Shown: piece after piece, positions 31,135 through 43,536 of the stretch | Position numbering within the stretch: the first letter of the stretch is position 1 | Layout of the letters: each line of letters opens with the position of its first letter | DNA from: Siphonodentalium dalli | Taxonomy: Eukaryota > Mollusca > Scaphopoda > Gadilida > Siphonodentaliidae | DNA: 64,000 nt | NCBI GenBank assembly: GCA_032622095.1 | Contig: CP136067.1 | Span: 47,535,549 to 47,599,548, forward strand | Reading direction: 5' to 3' | Notes under the pieces: model-generated | Database searches by the model: none | The model's input: the letters and a program-made list of their open reading frames with translations, nothing else | What the model was told of the DNA's origin: nothing | Translations under genes and position numbers: made by a program

Positions 31135-31835
31135 GTTTATTTGTAGACCCCAAAGCCACAACAAATAGTTTTCATGGCTACATGGCTCAACCGATTTTCG
31201 TGGCTGGTTAGCTATAGCTAAGCCGGCTCAGTCACGACGTTCGTGGCTGACGAAATATGACGGCTCAGCCGGCTGAGATGTTATCATTCAGCGTATTTTC
31301 GTTTCCGAAATGTTCCTAATCTCCTGTTACCGGTTATAAATGTCGTTTTTTTTAGCGTTTGTGGTGAACCCGTAGAATTCCAGGCCACACGTAATCTTTT
31401 GATGTTGGGCTTTTCCATTATGGCGAAAATTTCACGTGGTTTCCACGTGTAAATTTCCCGACCATTTACCCATAATTCACTTATTTGGAATAGGTACCGG
31501 TTTAATACATAATATATATTTCACTCACAACTCTCATATATAACTGGATGATATAATAAGACTATCTGATGTTTAGTAGTGGATGTAGGTCTGTTTAAAA
31601 TCAAATTTATCAATATGATTTCTGACATTTGGCCGATGAAGAAATGTGAAGTGTGTAGGCCTAATATATATAATCTGTTAGTTAAGGCTTCTAACGTTTG
31701 CTTCTAACGTTTACATATCGTAGGTCGTCTGCACCCTGGAACCGGTGGAAGCCCAAGTTTGTTTGTATCTGGCTGCAGAAATGTTCTCCAATGCGGGCGC
31801 ATAGCCTACTCTTCTTCGATACACATGGAGGGTTT

Positions 31836-32079
31836 TTAACCCTTTGAGTGCCAGGTCGATTTTTGTATCAACCCATATACCATGTGCCAATGCATTCTCT
31901 TATATATGCGAGTCGACCATAGGTCGCCTCGCATATATAAGAGAATGCATTGGCCTAACAATATTTTTTTTTTTTTTTTTTTTTTTTACAATTTTAATAA
32001 TTTATTCTTATATTCTTTAACAGACTTATTTTGTAGGTTTAGGGCCGATGAGATCGGCCCCTGGCACTCAAAGGGTTAA
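31836..32079. mobile_element. 244 bp TTAA MITE, CCCTTTGAGTGCCAGG family
   Basis: TTAA at 31836-31839, then CCCTTTGAGTGCCAGG, closed by CCTGGCACTCAAAGGG and TTAA at 32076-32079. It holds one 69 nt hairpin module identical in design to that of the CCCTTTACCCAACA family, and a poly-T run. Confidence 0.85.
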
Positions 32080-32990
32080 TTAACGTACAATGGGCATGAA
32101 CTACCCAAGAGACGGCACAGCCATTAAGGTGAGCTCGCGATCTCACCAAATCTAGTCATGGCTCAACCCTGCAAGTTGAGCCAAGGGGTCGTGTTGGGAA
32201 TGAACCTGCATCCACCTGGGACTCGATGTTTCCCCCAAGGGCTGCCACTAAGCTTCCCTTTATAATCATATAATAGAATTTTTTTACATCAACAATACTG
32301 TACAAACAGTATAAACACTCTTTCTGTGGCTCTCCTATCTGGGAGTCATCATCCACGATTCTGCCCTATGGGGACCTTCCCACAGTATTTTGGGTTTTGA
32401 TGCATCATGACCTTCTTGGTCACAGCCATTAAATCGAGCCTTGTCATCAACCTTGCGATGATCTTTAATTCTACCTATCGTCCTTGGGTCTCCCTTGGGG
32501 TACCCATGTCGCCTTTTCTGGGTTGGGCCATATTTCTTGGAATATGATGAGGAACAGATGCCATAATATCACCAAGGCCTTGATCATTACATGTCGAATT
32601 TCTCTGACCATGTATGTCTGTCAATGTGTCAGGAAGAATATATTTCTCCTGTGCATTTGGTTTCCCTTCAAGATAGGGTGGTTTTGGTTCAGCTCTCATC
32701 CCCATTGCTTATGGTAGCAGAAACTACTGCTGTATTCCCATGTGATCATGGATACCCTTAATAGGTTCGGTATTTGTGAATTTCCAGAACTTCCAGGAGT
32801 CACATGGCATATTCTGCCAAAATCTGTTTTCTCTCCCATAGCTGGTGCCTTATCCGTGCTTCTTATTCCAATTCCTTTTGGGGAATTTGTGTTGATGTGC
32901 CCTGAAAAGTGACTAGAAGATACTATCTCTGGCAGAGTTTCTGATGAGTCAGAAGATACAACTCGGTATGCCTTATTTGCTTCGTTGGAC

Positions 32991-33404
32991 TCAATGATGG
33001 CATACAACAATATGATGCTTTCTTATAGCATTTAGGCCAAGACTTCTGTCTTGGCTTATGTCAACCACTATCATGCGCTGTTTCATAGTATCATCTTCGA
33101 CCACTATCTCAAATTCTGCTGCACCATGGTAATATATTTTGATTCCATTTATTGTCTCCAAATCACCATATAGATGGGTATCCAGTTTGGGTTTATCTTC
33201 CGGTAAGTAGTCATACAGTTTCTTTGAGAGCATGGAAACTGTTGCTCCAGTACCAATCAGAAACCTCACTGGCTGCCCATGGAGATTGCAATCTAAACAC
33301 AGGCCTCCCTCTTCAGAAGAGCTGTATCTAACAAACTCCTTGGAGTTACAATGTCCACTTGTATTCTGCTGGTCTCCCCTACAACGATAGGCATTAGGAC
33401 ACAT
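32991..33404 (-). pseudogene. Aspartic-protease domain remnant of gypsy-type retroelement
   Basis: The segment has the flap-and-loop pattern of retropepsins around FLIGTGATVSMLSKKLYD. The catalytic triplet D-T/S-G is replaced by G-T-G (codon GGT near 33235), so the enzyme would be inactive. It normally cleaves the gag-pol polyprotein. The fragment ends in stops before any polymerase. Confidence 0.65.
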
Positions 33405-33594
33405 GTCGCGTGGATTGTGAGAAGTTCTGCATCTATTGCGTGCTTTATATTCGTTTGTGTTATAATCAGGATTATCATTATAATTCTGTCTCCATTGTCT
33501 ATCGTCACGACAGTCCCTCCAGGACTCATTTGTGTTACTCTTTTTCTCCTTGTTTTTGATCTCCGTTTCTCCTTGTTTTGGTTCTCCAAGTTTG

Positions 33595-34239
33595 TCATTC
33601 TTTGTTTATCTCCCAATTACTCCTCTTCACATCAGTCAACATTTGTTTTATCTCCTTCATCTCAACGATGGACTGTGATGTCTGGGACGGTTGTGAGCTA
33701 TCCTGAGTTTTCCCATTAGAACCAGTTTGGGGCTTCAGTTCATATATTATCTTTTTGAGTTCTTCAAACTCTATATTGTTGCTTTGTGTTGGATCTGCTT
33801 CATTTACTGCCCTAGCATAGTCTTTAGACCTATGTTTTTCAGACTTGGCAAAAGCCTCTGATTCAACTGCATGTCTTATGCTCTCGCCAAGAGAGCCCGG
33901 TCGTGCTTGTTTTACCCTGAGCCGTATATCTGGATCATACAACCCACCAATGAATTGGTCCTTTGCCAAGGTGTCTCTCAATTCATGTGATGCAGTATGA
34001 TATGCCATATTGGCCAGTCGTCGGATGCTTTGTCCCATTTCGGGTAGGCTATCTCCTGCCCTTTGTCGTCGTTCATGCAATTGTACCATATACAAGTCAG
34101 TCTGGTTTTTGGCAGCAAATCGGCCTTCTATCGGCGCAACAAGAACGTTGTAGTCTTGTTCTCGTCCGTGTATTCGTCTCATCGTGCTATTTACTGTATT
34201 ATTGCATGGGATAAGGAATACATGAATGTATCCAAACAC
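33595..34239 (-). pseudogene. Gag fragment of gypsy-type retroelement
   Basis: The segment contains the conserved retroelement gag core: a FAAKNQTDLYMVQLHER motif, SLPEMGQSIRRLANMAY, and LRDTLAKDQFIGGL. This is the capsid-like region that assembles particles. The N-terminal half of a usual gag is lacking, and homology starts near 34180. The zinc-knuckle region that normally follows is frameshifted and not clearly recognisable. Confidence 0.75.
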
Positions 34240-34240
34240 A

Positions 34241-34960
34241 GCAACTACGATAGTGGATGATAATACGCATCAACAGTCATATATACTATATGTCTTGACA
34301 AGTGCAACTGTTGAAATCTTTCCCTAGATCCTTGTTCAAAAACAATATTAAATTATCACTCATATATATAAAGCAGAGGGGCAAAAATGTTTAAAATGTA
34401 CGATTTTTCGGTCTACTTTCACCATGAATCTCAGAAATCTTGCCATCTATATAAACAACATCTTCAAATTGGGTATATATCTAGGAGTATAAGTGTGTAC
34501 AATACTATATCATAGCACAGAATAATCCCAGTTCTAAAACTGTCTTTGCTGTTCTAAAACCTGACCTTTTTGCTGATTTATTTGATGAGGGGTGACACAA
34601 TCTTACACAATACAGCACCTATCACAATATTGGAGATCGCAAGTCAAAACAATATTGAACTATTCCTGATTAAGTGGGCCTTGAAAATTTTCGTTTTTTT
34701 GGTATATTGTTACAAAAAATCTCAGAAATCTTGATATAACTTTCAACCGCATTTATAAAAGATAGCTATTTTTACTGATTTTTGTCGCTTAAACCTCTCA
34801 AAATCATCTTTTGCATTATTTGTATATTTCACACCAGGTCCTATCCGGTGCACAATGTTATAACCTTCAAAATGATGTATCACAAGCCCGTGTGTGGTGC
34901 CGATGGACTAAACTCCTACTTCTAGTGAGCTTTTTGAGTTTGTCCGCTGCACTACTAGTA
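34241..34960. other. Intergenic DNA between retroelement fragment and foldback element
   Basis: No gene, LTR or other feature was recognised. Confidence 0.4.
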
Positions 34961-35639
34961 GTCCAGGCACATTAGGTTTCACCAGTGCAAAAAATCCGGG
35001 AAAGCTTAATTTTTCAAGGATTAATAAGAACATGTATATGAACAACTTGGCAAAAGTCCCCTAGAATCCGAGTTGAGCTTTTTGAGATATCATGATTTTT
35101 CGTAATGGTGCAAATTCTGACGAAATTACATTAAACCATATGCGAATGCAGTCATATGTAGGCTAATTTATGGACTCAATCTTCACATATACCCGTCCAT
35201 CATGAAGCAGGTGTGGATATATATGCGTAATTGATGCTAGAGCTTACTAACAGTCGATATTCCATCATTGTGATGACATTTATTGGCGAAGAGAGCATAT
35301 AAATCGCATGGTGATTCAAAATTTTCCTAACAAAAGAGGGTGAGTAAAGATATTCAGACGACAATGAGCTAAAATATGAACCATTATACTACGACAGTGG
35401 TTAGTTCAGAACAGGAAAGTGATGAGATATATCGAACCATCACCATCCTTAAGATTGTATAGCCGGAAACATAACGCTACCACATAAAACGTACGCCATG
35501 TTCCATCTTCGATTTTACATGTGAATACATCGACAAACCCTGCAGCCCACATTTATTGAAAATAATTTCATCTACACAAGAGAGAGGCAAAAATACCACA
35601 TAATAGTCATGGCGTTTGACATAACAATTGCGCAAATGG

Positions 35640-36250
35640 TGATAACACAATGAAACTTGGCACATAGGTTCCTTATACACTATTAATCATTTTCAGATGT
35701 ATAGACGTCGCGGCAGGTCCTTCCTTGCCAACGGTGCTAGGCAACTATCCCACATCGAAGAAATACAAATATGACTAATATTATGGCAGTTTTAACAATC
35801 TAACCTACGTCATGCAGCATTTTTATGGTGAAAATAATATTAGTTGTTGTTCGAGTCGATCTGGCTGGAAAATTACCATATTTCTTACTTACAGGGGTGG
35901 TAACGGTTGCTAGGGACATACCCGAAATCGAAAAATGCCGAGCTGACTGATATTATGGTAGTTTTGACAAACTAATATAAACTACTTCATTATGATTTTA
36001 TGGTGAAACAATTGTAATAGTTATTGTTAGTGTGGGTTCGACTTTAAAAATTACTATAATTTCTGGTAACGGTTGCTAGGGACATACTAGACATCGAAAA
36101 ATTCACACATGGCTGATATTATGGTAGTTTTAACAAACTAAACTACGTCATGTAACATTTTTATATTGAAAACAATTATTATAATTATTGTTAGTGTGAA
36201 CATGGCAGTAAAGTTGCCGCATTCGTTACCAAACGGGTGTGTAATGGTTG
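35640..36250 (+). repeat. Left-arm array (about 180 bp units) of second foldback element
   Basis: It has about three diverged units marked by GGTAACGGTTGCTAGGGACA, GATATTATGGTAGTTTT.AC and TTATTGTTAGTGTG. The right arm 37560-38130 carries the inverse (GTCCCTAGCAACCGTCACCC, ACCATAATATCAGTCATATG). Confidence 0.75.
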
Positions 36251-36599
36251 CTATGGACTTATCCACATTTGAAAGCATACCATATGTATGAGTTTCTGGT
36301 AATTTAACTGATATAACTGTTTCATAATATGGTATGAGTTTCGGGAAATTTTCATGATATAATTGTTTCATAATATGCCATATTATGCTTATATTGACAA
36401 TAATGCATAACTAAAGGTTGTTGTGTTATGTACTGCTGCATTCTCGTGTGGTAAATAGGTATTGAGGTATCATTGTTGCTAGGTAACCATTGACAAATCT
36501 TTAAACTGACAGACTATTCAGTTAGTTTTATCAGAATCACATACCTGTGTGGAGTTTATTATTGTTTCTTCCATCAATCGATTGTTGGAATACATTTTA

Positions 36600-37510
36600 A
36601 TGAGACATGTAAAAATATTGACCCACATTTATGTCGATACCACCTGCATTTTGGTCCATGACTTACCCGTAGGCATGGGTCCATGTGTCTCCTATATGTG
36701 TGGATCAGTCCATTGCCTACCAGCATATATGTGAATCTATGAAATGATTAATAAAGCCGGTGCCGTAGCTTTTATTTAGGGACCCGTGTCCATGTCCTAC
36801 ATATAGGCACCTGTATCACTGCATACACCATTATAGTCACCTGTGTATTAGCACTATTTAAACTTGCCTGGGTCTTTGGTGTAGATATATCACGTATAAG
36901 GGGTGGGTCCATATCCTACATATAGACAGACACCTTCTTATGCATGGGTACAATGCAATATGGCATACATATATCGGCCTTGGTCCATGGCCTACACATA
37001 TGGGTATGTGTCCATGGCCAACCTACAGTGCCATATATGTATCGGCTATTTATAAGGGCCCCCATCCTTAACTTTCGTATATGTGGCATCGGTCCAATAT
37101 CTATATATAGGTTGGTCTGTCATAAAACTGTCTGATAATTATGTTCATACCATATATAGTTTCCTGAATCCATGTTGGACTAATGTATTGTGCATCGGAC
37201 TTGGTCTATGGTATCTTAGTATATGGTCTATCTGTGGGGACTTGGGTATTTGCACCATGTAACATGTATACTGGCTTATATGAAGCGGTCTGGTTCATGG
37301 ACTATACATATCCTACGTCCATAGTCTATATGTATGGACATGGGTCTTGTGACTATATGTGCCTGTGTTCCTAACCTAACTATTGTAGGCTAGGCCATGG
37401 CTAACATATTGGTGGCTGACCCTAGCTATGTTCTTCATATATAGTAGAGTGGGTCCGTGTCTTGCATTATATAACTAGATGTGTGGGTCTATGGCTTATA
37501 TAACTATTAT
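36600..37510 (+). repeat. Degenerate minisatellite in foldback loop
   Basis: Many variants of GGTCCATGGCCTACATATAT at irregular spacing of about 50-70 bp. Its open frames vary with the repeat and are not called as genes. Confidence 0.6.
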
Positions 37511-37559
37511 GGCCATGCCTCATATTAAATATAAGCAACAACTTTTCAACTCTTACTTT

Positions 37560-38130
37560 GCATTCCCGATATCTAAACTGATGGAGCATAACGGATAATT
37601 GTACCCATATTCTGGTTAGGCTTACACTAACAACATTTATAATTGTTTTCACATAAAAACGTTAATACTACCATAATATCAGTCATATGTGCATTTTTGT
37701 ATTTCGGGTATGACCCTGGCAACAGTTACCACTCATATAAGTAAGTATTTTTTTCAGCCAGCTCAACACTAACAACAACTATTCTAATTGTTTTCAACAT
37801 AAAAGTGCTATTAGGTGTAGTTTAGTTTGTTAAAGCTACCATCATATCAGTCATATGTGCATTTTTAGATTGTGTGTGTGTCCCTAGCAACCGTCACCCA
37901 TTGTAAGTAAGAAATATGGTAATTTGTCAGTCAGGTCACAACTGACAATTATGTTCACCATAAACATGCTACACTACATAGTTTAGTTTGTTAGAACACA
38001 TATAATATCAGTCATATGCATTAATCCGGTGCCGGGTAGTTGCCTACCAACCGTTGATAAGAAGAGCCTGTTGCAAATGTCACCACATGTGAAAATGAGC
38101 AGTAGCGTATAAGGAACATATGTGCCAAGT
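37560..38130 (-). repeat. Right-arm array of second foldback element
   Basis: Inverse of 35640-36250. AGGAACATATGTGCCAAGTT at about 38110 mirrors AACTTGGCACATAGGTTCC at about 35652. Confidence 0.75.
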
Positions 38131-39132
38131 TCCATGCTTTTAACGCCCTTTTCACAGTTGGTGTGTTTTCTACAACAAGCACTTGGACTAGCGGAAGAGC
38201 AAAATGTGACGAGAGCCAGTTTAGGGGGTAGGGCTACGTTTTTACAAGTATTGCCCATTTATCATAGGTATAGTTGCTAATCCCGCATATTATATTGCAG
38301 GAGTGATGTCTGTGCAGTTTTTAAAACAAATTGCTTGCGCATACGTAATGAATAGCCCAAGAAATTTTTACATCGAATAGGACAGTTTGTCTAAAAAAAA
38401 TCGTCATTTTTTGGGTTCATTATGTTAATTTATATCCATATCAGCGAAATTCATTCAAATGCCCCCGTTGAATTTGAATCTCTGGTTCGAGAATTGTGTA
38501 TAGAACAATATTGAGTACATTTGGTATATGTTTCTGCTGAAAAATTGTTATATCATCCCATTATTCCTATGATTGTGAAAAATTGAAAAGTTTTTATTTT
38601 TTTATGGAAAAAATTGGTTAACTCCGAAAGCTCAACTCCGATTTTAGGGGACTTTTCGTGACGCATCCGCGATGTTATGGCCTAAATAATATATAAAAAA
38701 TCAGCTTTCCCGGATTTATTTCCTTACTTTTCCCCATTCACCCCTAATGTGCCTGGACTATAGCTACGCGCCTGTTTCAACTATTATATTCAGTTTATCG
38801 TTCCGATATATTTGTTTCTAATTAATGTATGAAATTCAGATGAAGCAAAGATTCAATGCTTTTATCAAGATTTGTAACAATTAACTGCTCCGGAATTGGA
38901 GGTGCTGCAAAAAAAGCGTAGGGATCTATCGTACCAATGCAACACTATAGGATCGAGTGATTTGTTTGTTTTAGAAGTATAAATTTGACAAAATAGAATC
39001 ATAATATTTCCATCTTTCATTTTTTTTTTCAACTGAACTGGTCCCTGATACTTTTAGTAGACCTTTGCCGTGGTCTGATTGGTTTGACTGAAAACAATCT
39101 TCCGGCTCCGAATACCAGTTTTTGTGCTTTTT

Positions 39133-39510
39133 AGCTCACCTGAGACGAAGTCTCCGGTGGAGCTATATTCATCACTACTCGTCCGTCGTCCGTCTGTCCC
39201 TCCATCCATCCGTCCGTCCGTCAACAATTCTTTAAACATCTTCTCCTCTGAAACCATCAGACCGATTGGATTTATATTTGGTGTGGATGTTCCCTAGGTG
39301 ACTCTTATTCAGATTTGTTCAAATGAGGTCACCAAGTCAAATAGTTTTGATGTCAGGACCATAACTATTTTTCCACATAGTAATTCTTAAAACGACTTCT
39401 TTTCTGAAGTTGTCGGGCCGAATGGGTTCATATTTGGTATGAGGGTACCTTGGGTGACTGTGGTTCAGATTTGTTCAAATGAGGTTACTGGGTCAAATGT
39501 GGGTGGGGCT
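39133..39510 (+). repeat. Dispersed repeat, AGCTCACCTGAGACGAAGTC type
   Basis: Starts TTAGCTCACCTGAGACGAAG then CCGTCGTCCGTCTGTCCC. Two about 150 bp tandem units follow (TTCAGATTTGTTCAAATGAG occurs twice). A related block is at 40560-40900. Such repeats are common in molluscan DNA as I recall it, which is background knowledge and was not tested here. Confidence 0.65.
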
Positions 39511-39524
39511 ATGGATATAAATCT

Positions 39525-39670
39525 GAATTTAAAAAAAAAAAATTCTATTTAACTTATTGCTCAATTTAACCACACAAAAAAAATATATATATATTTTATT
39601 TTTAATAAATATTTTTAAAAAAAATTATTAAATAAAAATATTTTATTTTTAAATAAAATAAAAAAAAACT
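39525..39670. repeat. AT low-complexity tract
   Basis: Almost pure A/T, with runs such as AAATAAAATA and ATATATAT. Confidence 0.9.
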
Positions 39671-40053
39671 CATTAAAATTTTGAAGAACCTATGACATTA
39701 CATCTTTTGGAGGGGAGGGGAGGTACCTCTAGTCACTCCACTATATTTGGTTGAAATCAGGGGTTTGTGAGAAAGCAGGAACAGACAGATGTACAGAAAT
39801 GTTCAGTAAATTACTTTAATATCCTTGTATTCTCACTACAGCAAGCCACCCATGTGCTCTGATGGACACATGTATATAAAACACTGCCAGATGGATAGAT
39901 AACAACTGCTATGCCATAGTGCTCTCCATCCCCAGAGAGTGTAATTCATGTCATTCATAATTTAAATGAGATTAATGGTGTTATCAATGAAGCACCCTTG
40001 TTGTTTACATTATCACTCAGTGGTCATTAAAATCAGATTAATTTCATTTTCTC

Positions 40054-40486
40054 CAAGCTTGAATGAAGAGTGTCTGGCATTTGTAGAATGAGGTTCCCAG
40101 ATGGTGAATTTAATTATGTTGCTCCACACAGCAGGCCAACATCACCAAATACACCCTGTGAGGACCTCATTCTGCTTAGGCCTCATCTTCTGGGAAGTAT
40201 CTAGAGTCTCAAATTAACATTTTTAGCTGCTTTTTTTCCTTCTGTTCAGATTCTATATCCCATAATTTGCAGAAGATAAAATGCATAATTGAGGTGCCCA
40301 ATGGGTGTGCATACATCGCCAACTTCAGCTGGATAATTTCTATCTGTCCCTAGGTCTCCCATAGCAGTTGGGGATTAAGTAAAATTAGGTTCCCAGATTG
40401 TGAATTTGGTGATGCTATCCCACCTTACAGAATAGCATCACTACTTTCACTCTTTGGGGACTTCAGACACACTGAATTCAGGCTTG
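40054..40486. mobile_element. MITE with GCAGAATGAGGTCCC termini (diverged copy)
   Basis: It begins CAAGCTTGAATGAAGAGTGT and ends ACTGAATTCAGGCTTG, with GTAGAATGAGGTTCCCAGA near the left tip. Same family as 48319-48778, 57490-57690 and 62799-63245. Confidence 0.7.
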
Positions 40487-40559
40487 GCTGTTCCAATATT
40501 TTCTTAACAACCACTTATCTATGTGAACTCATTATACCTAATTATGAACAAACAATGGA

Positions 40560-40900
40560 GGTATATTGCTGTTGTTGGATTGAAACTGTCGGTCTGTCAG
40601 AGCGTCCTTCCATCCATTGGTCTGTCCATCCAATCCGTCAACAATTGTTTTCTTCTCGAGATCCATATGAAATCCTTACCTGTAGGCGACTCACGTTCAG
40701 ATTTGTTCAAATAAGTTCATCGAGTCAAATGGGAGGGATGCCAGGGCCGTAACTTTCTCCCTCCATAGTAATTCTAACAACTATTACTTCTCAAAAACCT
40801 TCAAGTCTATTTAGCTTATATTTGGTATGCAGCGTCCTTGGGCGGCATGTTCAGATCTGTTCCAATGGGGTCATTTTTTGGAAAATCAATTTTAACTTCA
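40560..40900 (+). repeat. Fragment of the GTCCGTC-type dispersed repeat
   Basis: GGTCTGTCCATCCAATCCG, TTCAGATTTGTTCAAATAAG and TTAGCTTATATTTGGTATGC resemble 39180-39500. Confidence 0.55.
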
Positions 40901-41638
40901 ACTCTTAAAAGCCACTGTTTAAAATTACTAGATGAATAGATCTCATACATGGGGATTCATGTTTGTTCAACTAGGGGCAGAGGTAAGAGTTATAGCTCCC
41001 CCACCCACACTACCTGTATCTATGTTGTATGCTACTGTTATAATAATATATAGATTCCTCTTGAAAATTTCATTTCTGATACAACATTAGTTGTAGATAA
41101 TCTATTAGATTTTCACACCAAAAATAAAAACCACACTTAGACTCACTATATGAATAGTTCTCATAATTTGATTTTAATTTCCAACTAGTATGTTTTTAAA
41201 CCAACAGTCCATATTTGCCGACTTCATGTTAAACTGTTGTAATGGGGCACAAATTTTGACTTTATGGGAGATGTCAGGCTGGAAATTCCCAAAAGTTTGA
41301 GAGCTTGAAGCACCCATTCCAGTTATAAAATTTCAACATAAGAGGGGTGTGCAAATTAATTTTGTGAACTTAGGACTATGGAATGGTTAAGTTATCTTGT
41401 TTAAAAGGGGGTTGGAGATTTGACAATAGTGTGCACTTTCAAATTTCAAGGTGAAGAGCCCGGCTCATCAGCAAATCCCGAGCTACATGTATGTCCCTGT
41501 TTAGAACTACTTGTCTTAACTTATTTTGACAAGTACTGACTGTGTTAGTCTTCAAAGTCCCTTTCTTCTCAGTCTTTACAGTAGGTGAGCGTCGCCACAG
41601 TCATTGACTGTCTTGTTGTTTTTGCTTCGGCGATTTGC
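40901..41638. other. Intergenic DNA, nothing recognised
   Basis: No conserved coding or repeat termini were recognised. Confidence 0.4.
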
Positions 41639-41964
41639 TGGAGACACCCGAGCATCGTCCGATACACTTCGAGGACCACTAAGCTAACAGGTGAAAGAAA
41701 GGTTGTAAACTTCGATAAAACCTCGAATAAATCAACGAATAGACGCTATGCTTGCTGTAGGGTTGTAGCGGAATGTTTTTTCTAACGAAATATGCCGAAA
41801 ACCCTGAGTATTATGCTTTTGTTGTCCAAATTTACGGGTCGAAGTGAATCCTTGTGGAGATACCTCGAAAATTTAACCTGCCATTCTTCTAAACCCTAAT
41901 GCCTATAACTCCCCAGATAATCTCTAAAAGTGGCATAAAAGTCAGTGATTCCAACTTCTGTGAA
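41639..41964 (+). repeat. Dispersed repeat with preserved reading frame (copy 2)
   Basis: Begins GGCGATTTGCTGGAGACACC and ends CCAACTTCTGTGAA. The open frame extends upstream to an ATG at 41585 in sequence not shared with copy 1. Possible exon of a multi-copy gene or transposon; not assigned. Confidence 0.7.
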
Positions 41965-42729
41965 CAATATTATTGTCAATAAAATGAAAACAAATATCAA
42001 CGAATCCAGCTTAGAAAAGTTAGTTCTGCCCAAATATTATTTCAGCATCCCTATATCCAAAGAATTGATGTCTCCTTCCCGGAACTACAGAATTTTTTGT
42101 GTGATGTTTTTTAATGTATTTTTGCACAGTTTTGGGCCCTCACTATGGTCATATACTATAGCATGCATGTGGTGTCACTGCACGAGGGCTTGCTTACCTC
42201 ATATGGTTTACTTATTGACTTAAATCAGGGGAAAAAACCCTATTTTCATATTATCAGCATTCCTGTCCAAAAACATTGGTGTCTCATTCCTGGAGCTTTG
42301 GTGTCTCAGTCCTAGAGCTCTAGTTTTTTTTATTAAATCAGCATCTCTTGCACAAATTTATAGTATTTCCATGGTCATATAGTGTGAATGTGGTGTCACT
42401 GAGGGCTTGCTTCCCTCATACTAGTATGGTGTGCCTGTATACTCGAAAATTGAAGAAAATCAAAGTCGCCCCGACTAATACAGAAAGTAATGCTATTGCA
42501 AGTAGCCCCAACTAATATATACCGAAGATAATATAATGCTATCACGAATCGCTCCATCTGGAACAGAAGGTGATACTATTGCGAGTCAGCTATTTTGATA
42601 AAGAAGTTGGGCTAGCTCCCTACCCATCCGAACCAATGAAACCAAGAGGTGATATGTCAATAGGAGTTAATGCTAAGTTATGGAGAAACCTATTTATTCA
42701 CCAGGTGTGTTTAATTACATATAACCATG
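41965..42729. other. Intergenic DNA, nothing recognised
   Basis: It has weak internal duplication around GCATG.GGTGTCACTG (42168 and 42390), but no gene. Confidence 0.4.
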
Positions 42730-42795
42730 AATTGCGCTTAAGCAAAAATAATTGCGCTTAAGCGCAATTAATTATGCTTAAGCGCAATTAATTAT
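42730..42795. repeat. Palindromic GCTTAAGC cluster
   Basis: Three CTTAAG-centred palindromes at about 20 bp spacing. The middle one, AATTGCGCTTAAGCGCAATT (42750-42769), is perfect over 20 bp. Confidence 0.85.
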
Positions 42796-42938
42796 TAAAT
42801 GTGAATTTGGCCTCCCATATCCATGAAGGGTTGTGGGTATGGAGACGTGCTTTCGTGCACCTTCACTCTGAAATATGTGTATTTTTTACAAGCATTAAAA
42901 TGTAGAAGACTATACAATTATTTATCGCTTTATATGCT

Positions 42939-43326
42939 TTAACCCTTTACCCAACAAACCGGCCAAAACCGGCCAAATAAAGCTTCAACAGCCTAAAATA
43001 TCTTCGGTCTGTCTCAATAGAACCATACAAATATGGATATCATTGGAACCGGCTCCTTGACCACATTGTGATAGTTACAGTTATACCCTGTGCCAATGCA
43101 TTCTCTTATATATGCGAGTCGACCATAGGTCGCCTCGCATATATAAGAGAATGCATTGGCCTAAAAAAACACTTTTTACCATTTTTTCTTACATTCTTTA
43201 ACAATTTTATAATTTTTAATGTGTTAAGCCAATGCATTCTCTTATATATGCGAGGCGACCTATGGTCGACTCGCATATATAAGAGAATGCATTGGCACAG
43301 GGCCGTTCTGTTGGGTAAAGGGTTAA
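42939..43326 (+). mobile_element. piggyBac-like MITE, CCCTTTACCCAACA family
   Basis: TTAA at 42939-42942 and 43323-43326, CCCTTTACCCAACA termini, and two 69 nt hairpins at 43092-43160 and 43228-43296. Confidence 0.88.
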
Positions 43327-43436
43327 TGGTATTGAGATTGGTTGTTCGAAGATGAATGTAATCACTCCAATCTTCCGTAATACATATATATGTAACTCAC
43401 GAACATATAACCCTATTATTTTCCCACGCAGTTTGG

Positions 43437-43536
43437 TATAATTTCAGGAGTCGTACCATTTTTCGCTCAGTTTTAAATTCGCACCGATGGGTGCGCGAAA
43501 AATAGTGCTGCGTGAATTTAAATACAAGTAAGGTAT
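43437..43536 (+). mobile_element. Right-end fragment of the TACCTTACTCGTATT MITE
   Basis: GTACCATTTTTCGCTCAG, TTAAATTCGCACCGATGGGT and TTTAAATACAAGTAAGGTA match 31040-31134. The left end was not found. Confidence 0.7.

Larger units (their letters stand above)
32430..34240 (-). mobile_element. Ty3/gypsy-type LTR retrotransposon fragment (gag-protease only)
   Basis: Minus-strand frames run gag (34239-33595), a spacer, an aspartic-protease segment (33404-32991), then weakly coding linker frames (33010-32475). No reverse transcriptase, integrase or LTR was recognised on either side, so both ends are missing. The frame changes several times. It is a fossil fragment. Confidence 0.75.
34961..38758. 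mobile_element. 3.8 kb foldback element with minisatellite loop
   Basis: Termini GTCCAGGCACATTAGG and CCTAATGTGCCTGGAC are inverted and flanked by TA (34959-34960, 38759-38760). Diverged inverted homology continues about 150 bp (CCGGGAAAGCTTAAT versus TCAGCTTTCCCGG; TCCCCTAGAATCCGAGTTGAGC versus its inverse at about 38624). Inner arms 35640-36250 and 37560-38130 are inverted tandem arrays of about 180 bp units. The loop 36600-37510 is a degenerate repeat. No transposase was found. Confidence 0.75.

Noticed and set aside
36549-37374. Several 60-codon open frames in the second foldback loop
   Set aside because: They arise from the degenerate TCCATGGCCTACATAT minisatellite and share only repeat-driven composition.
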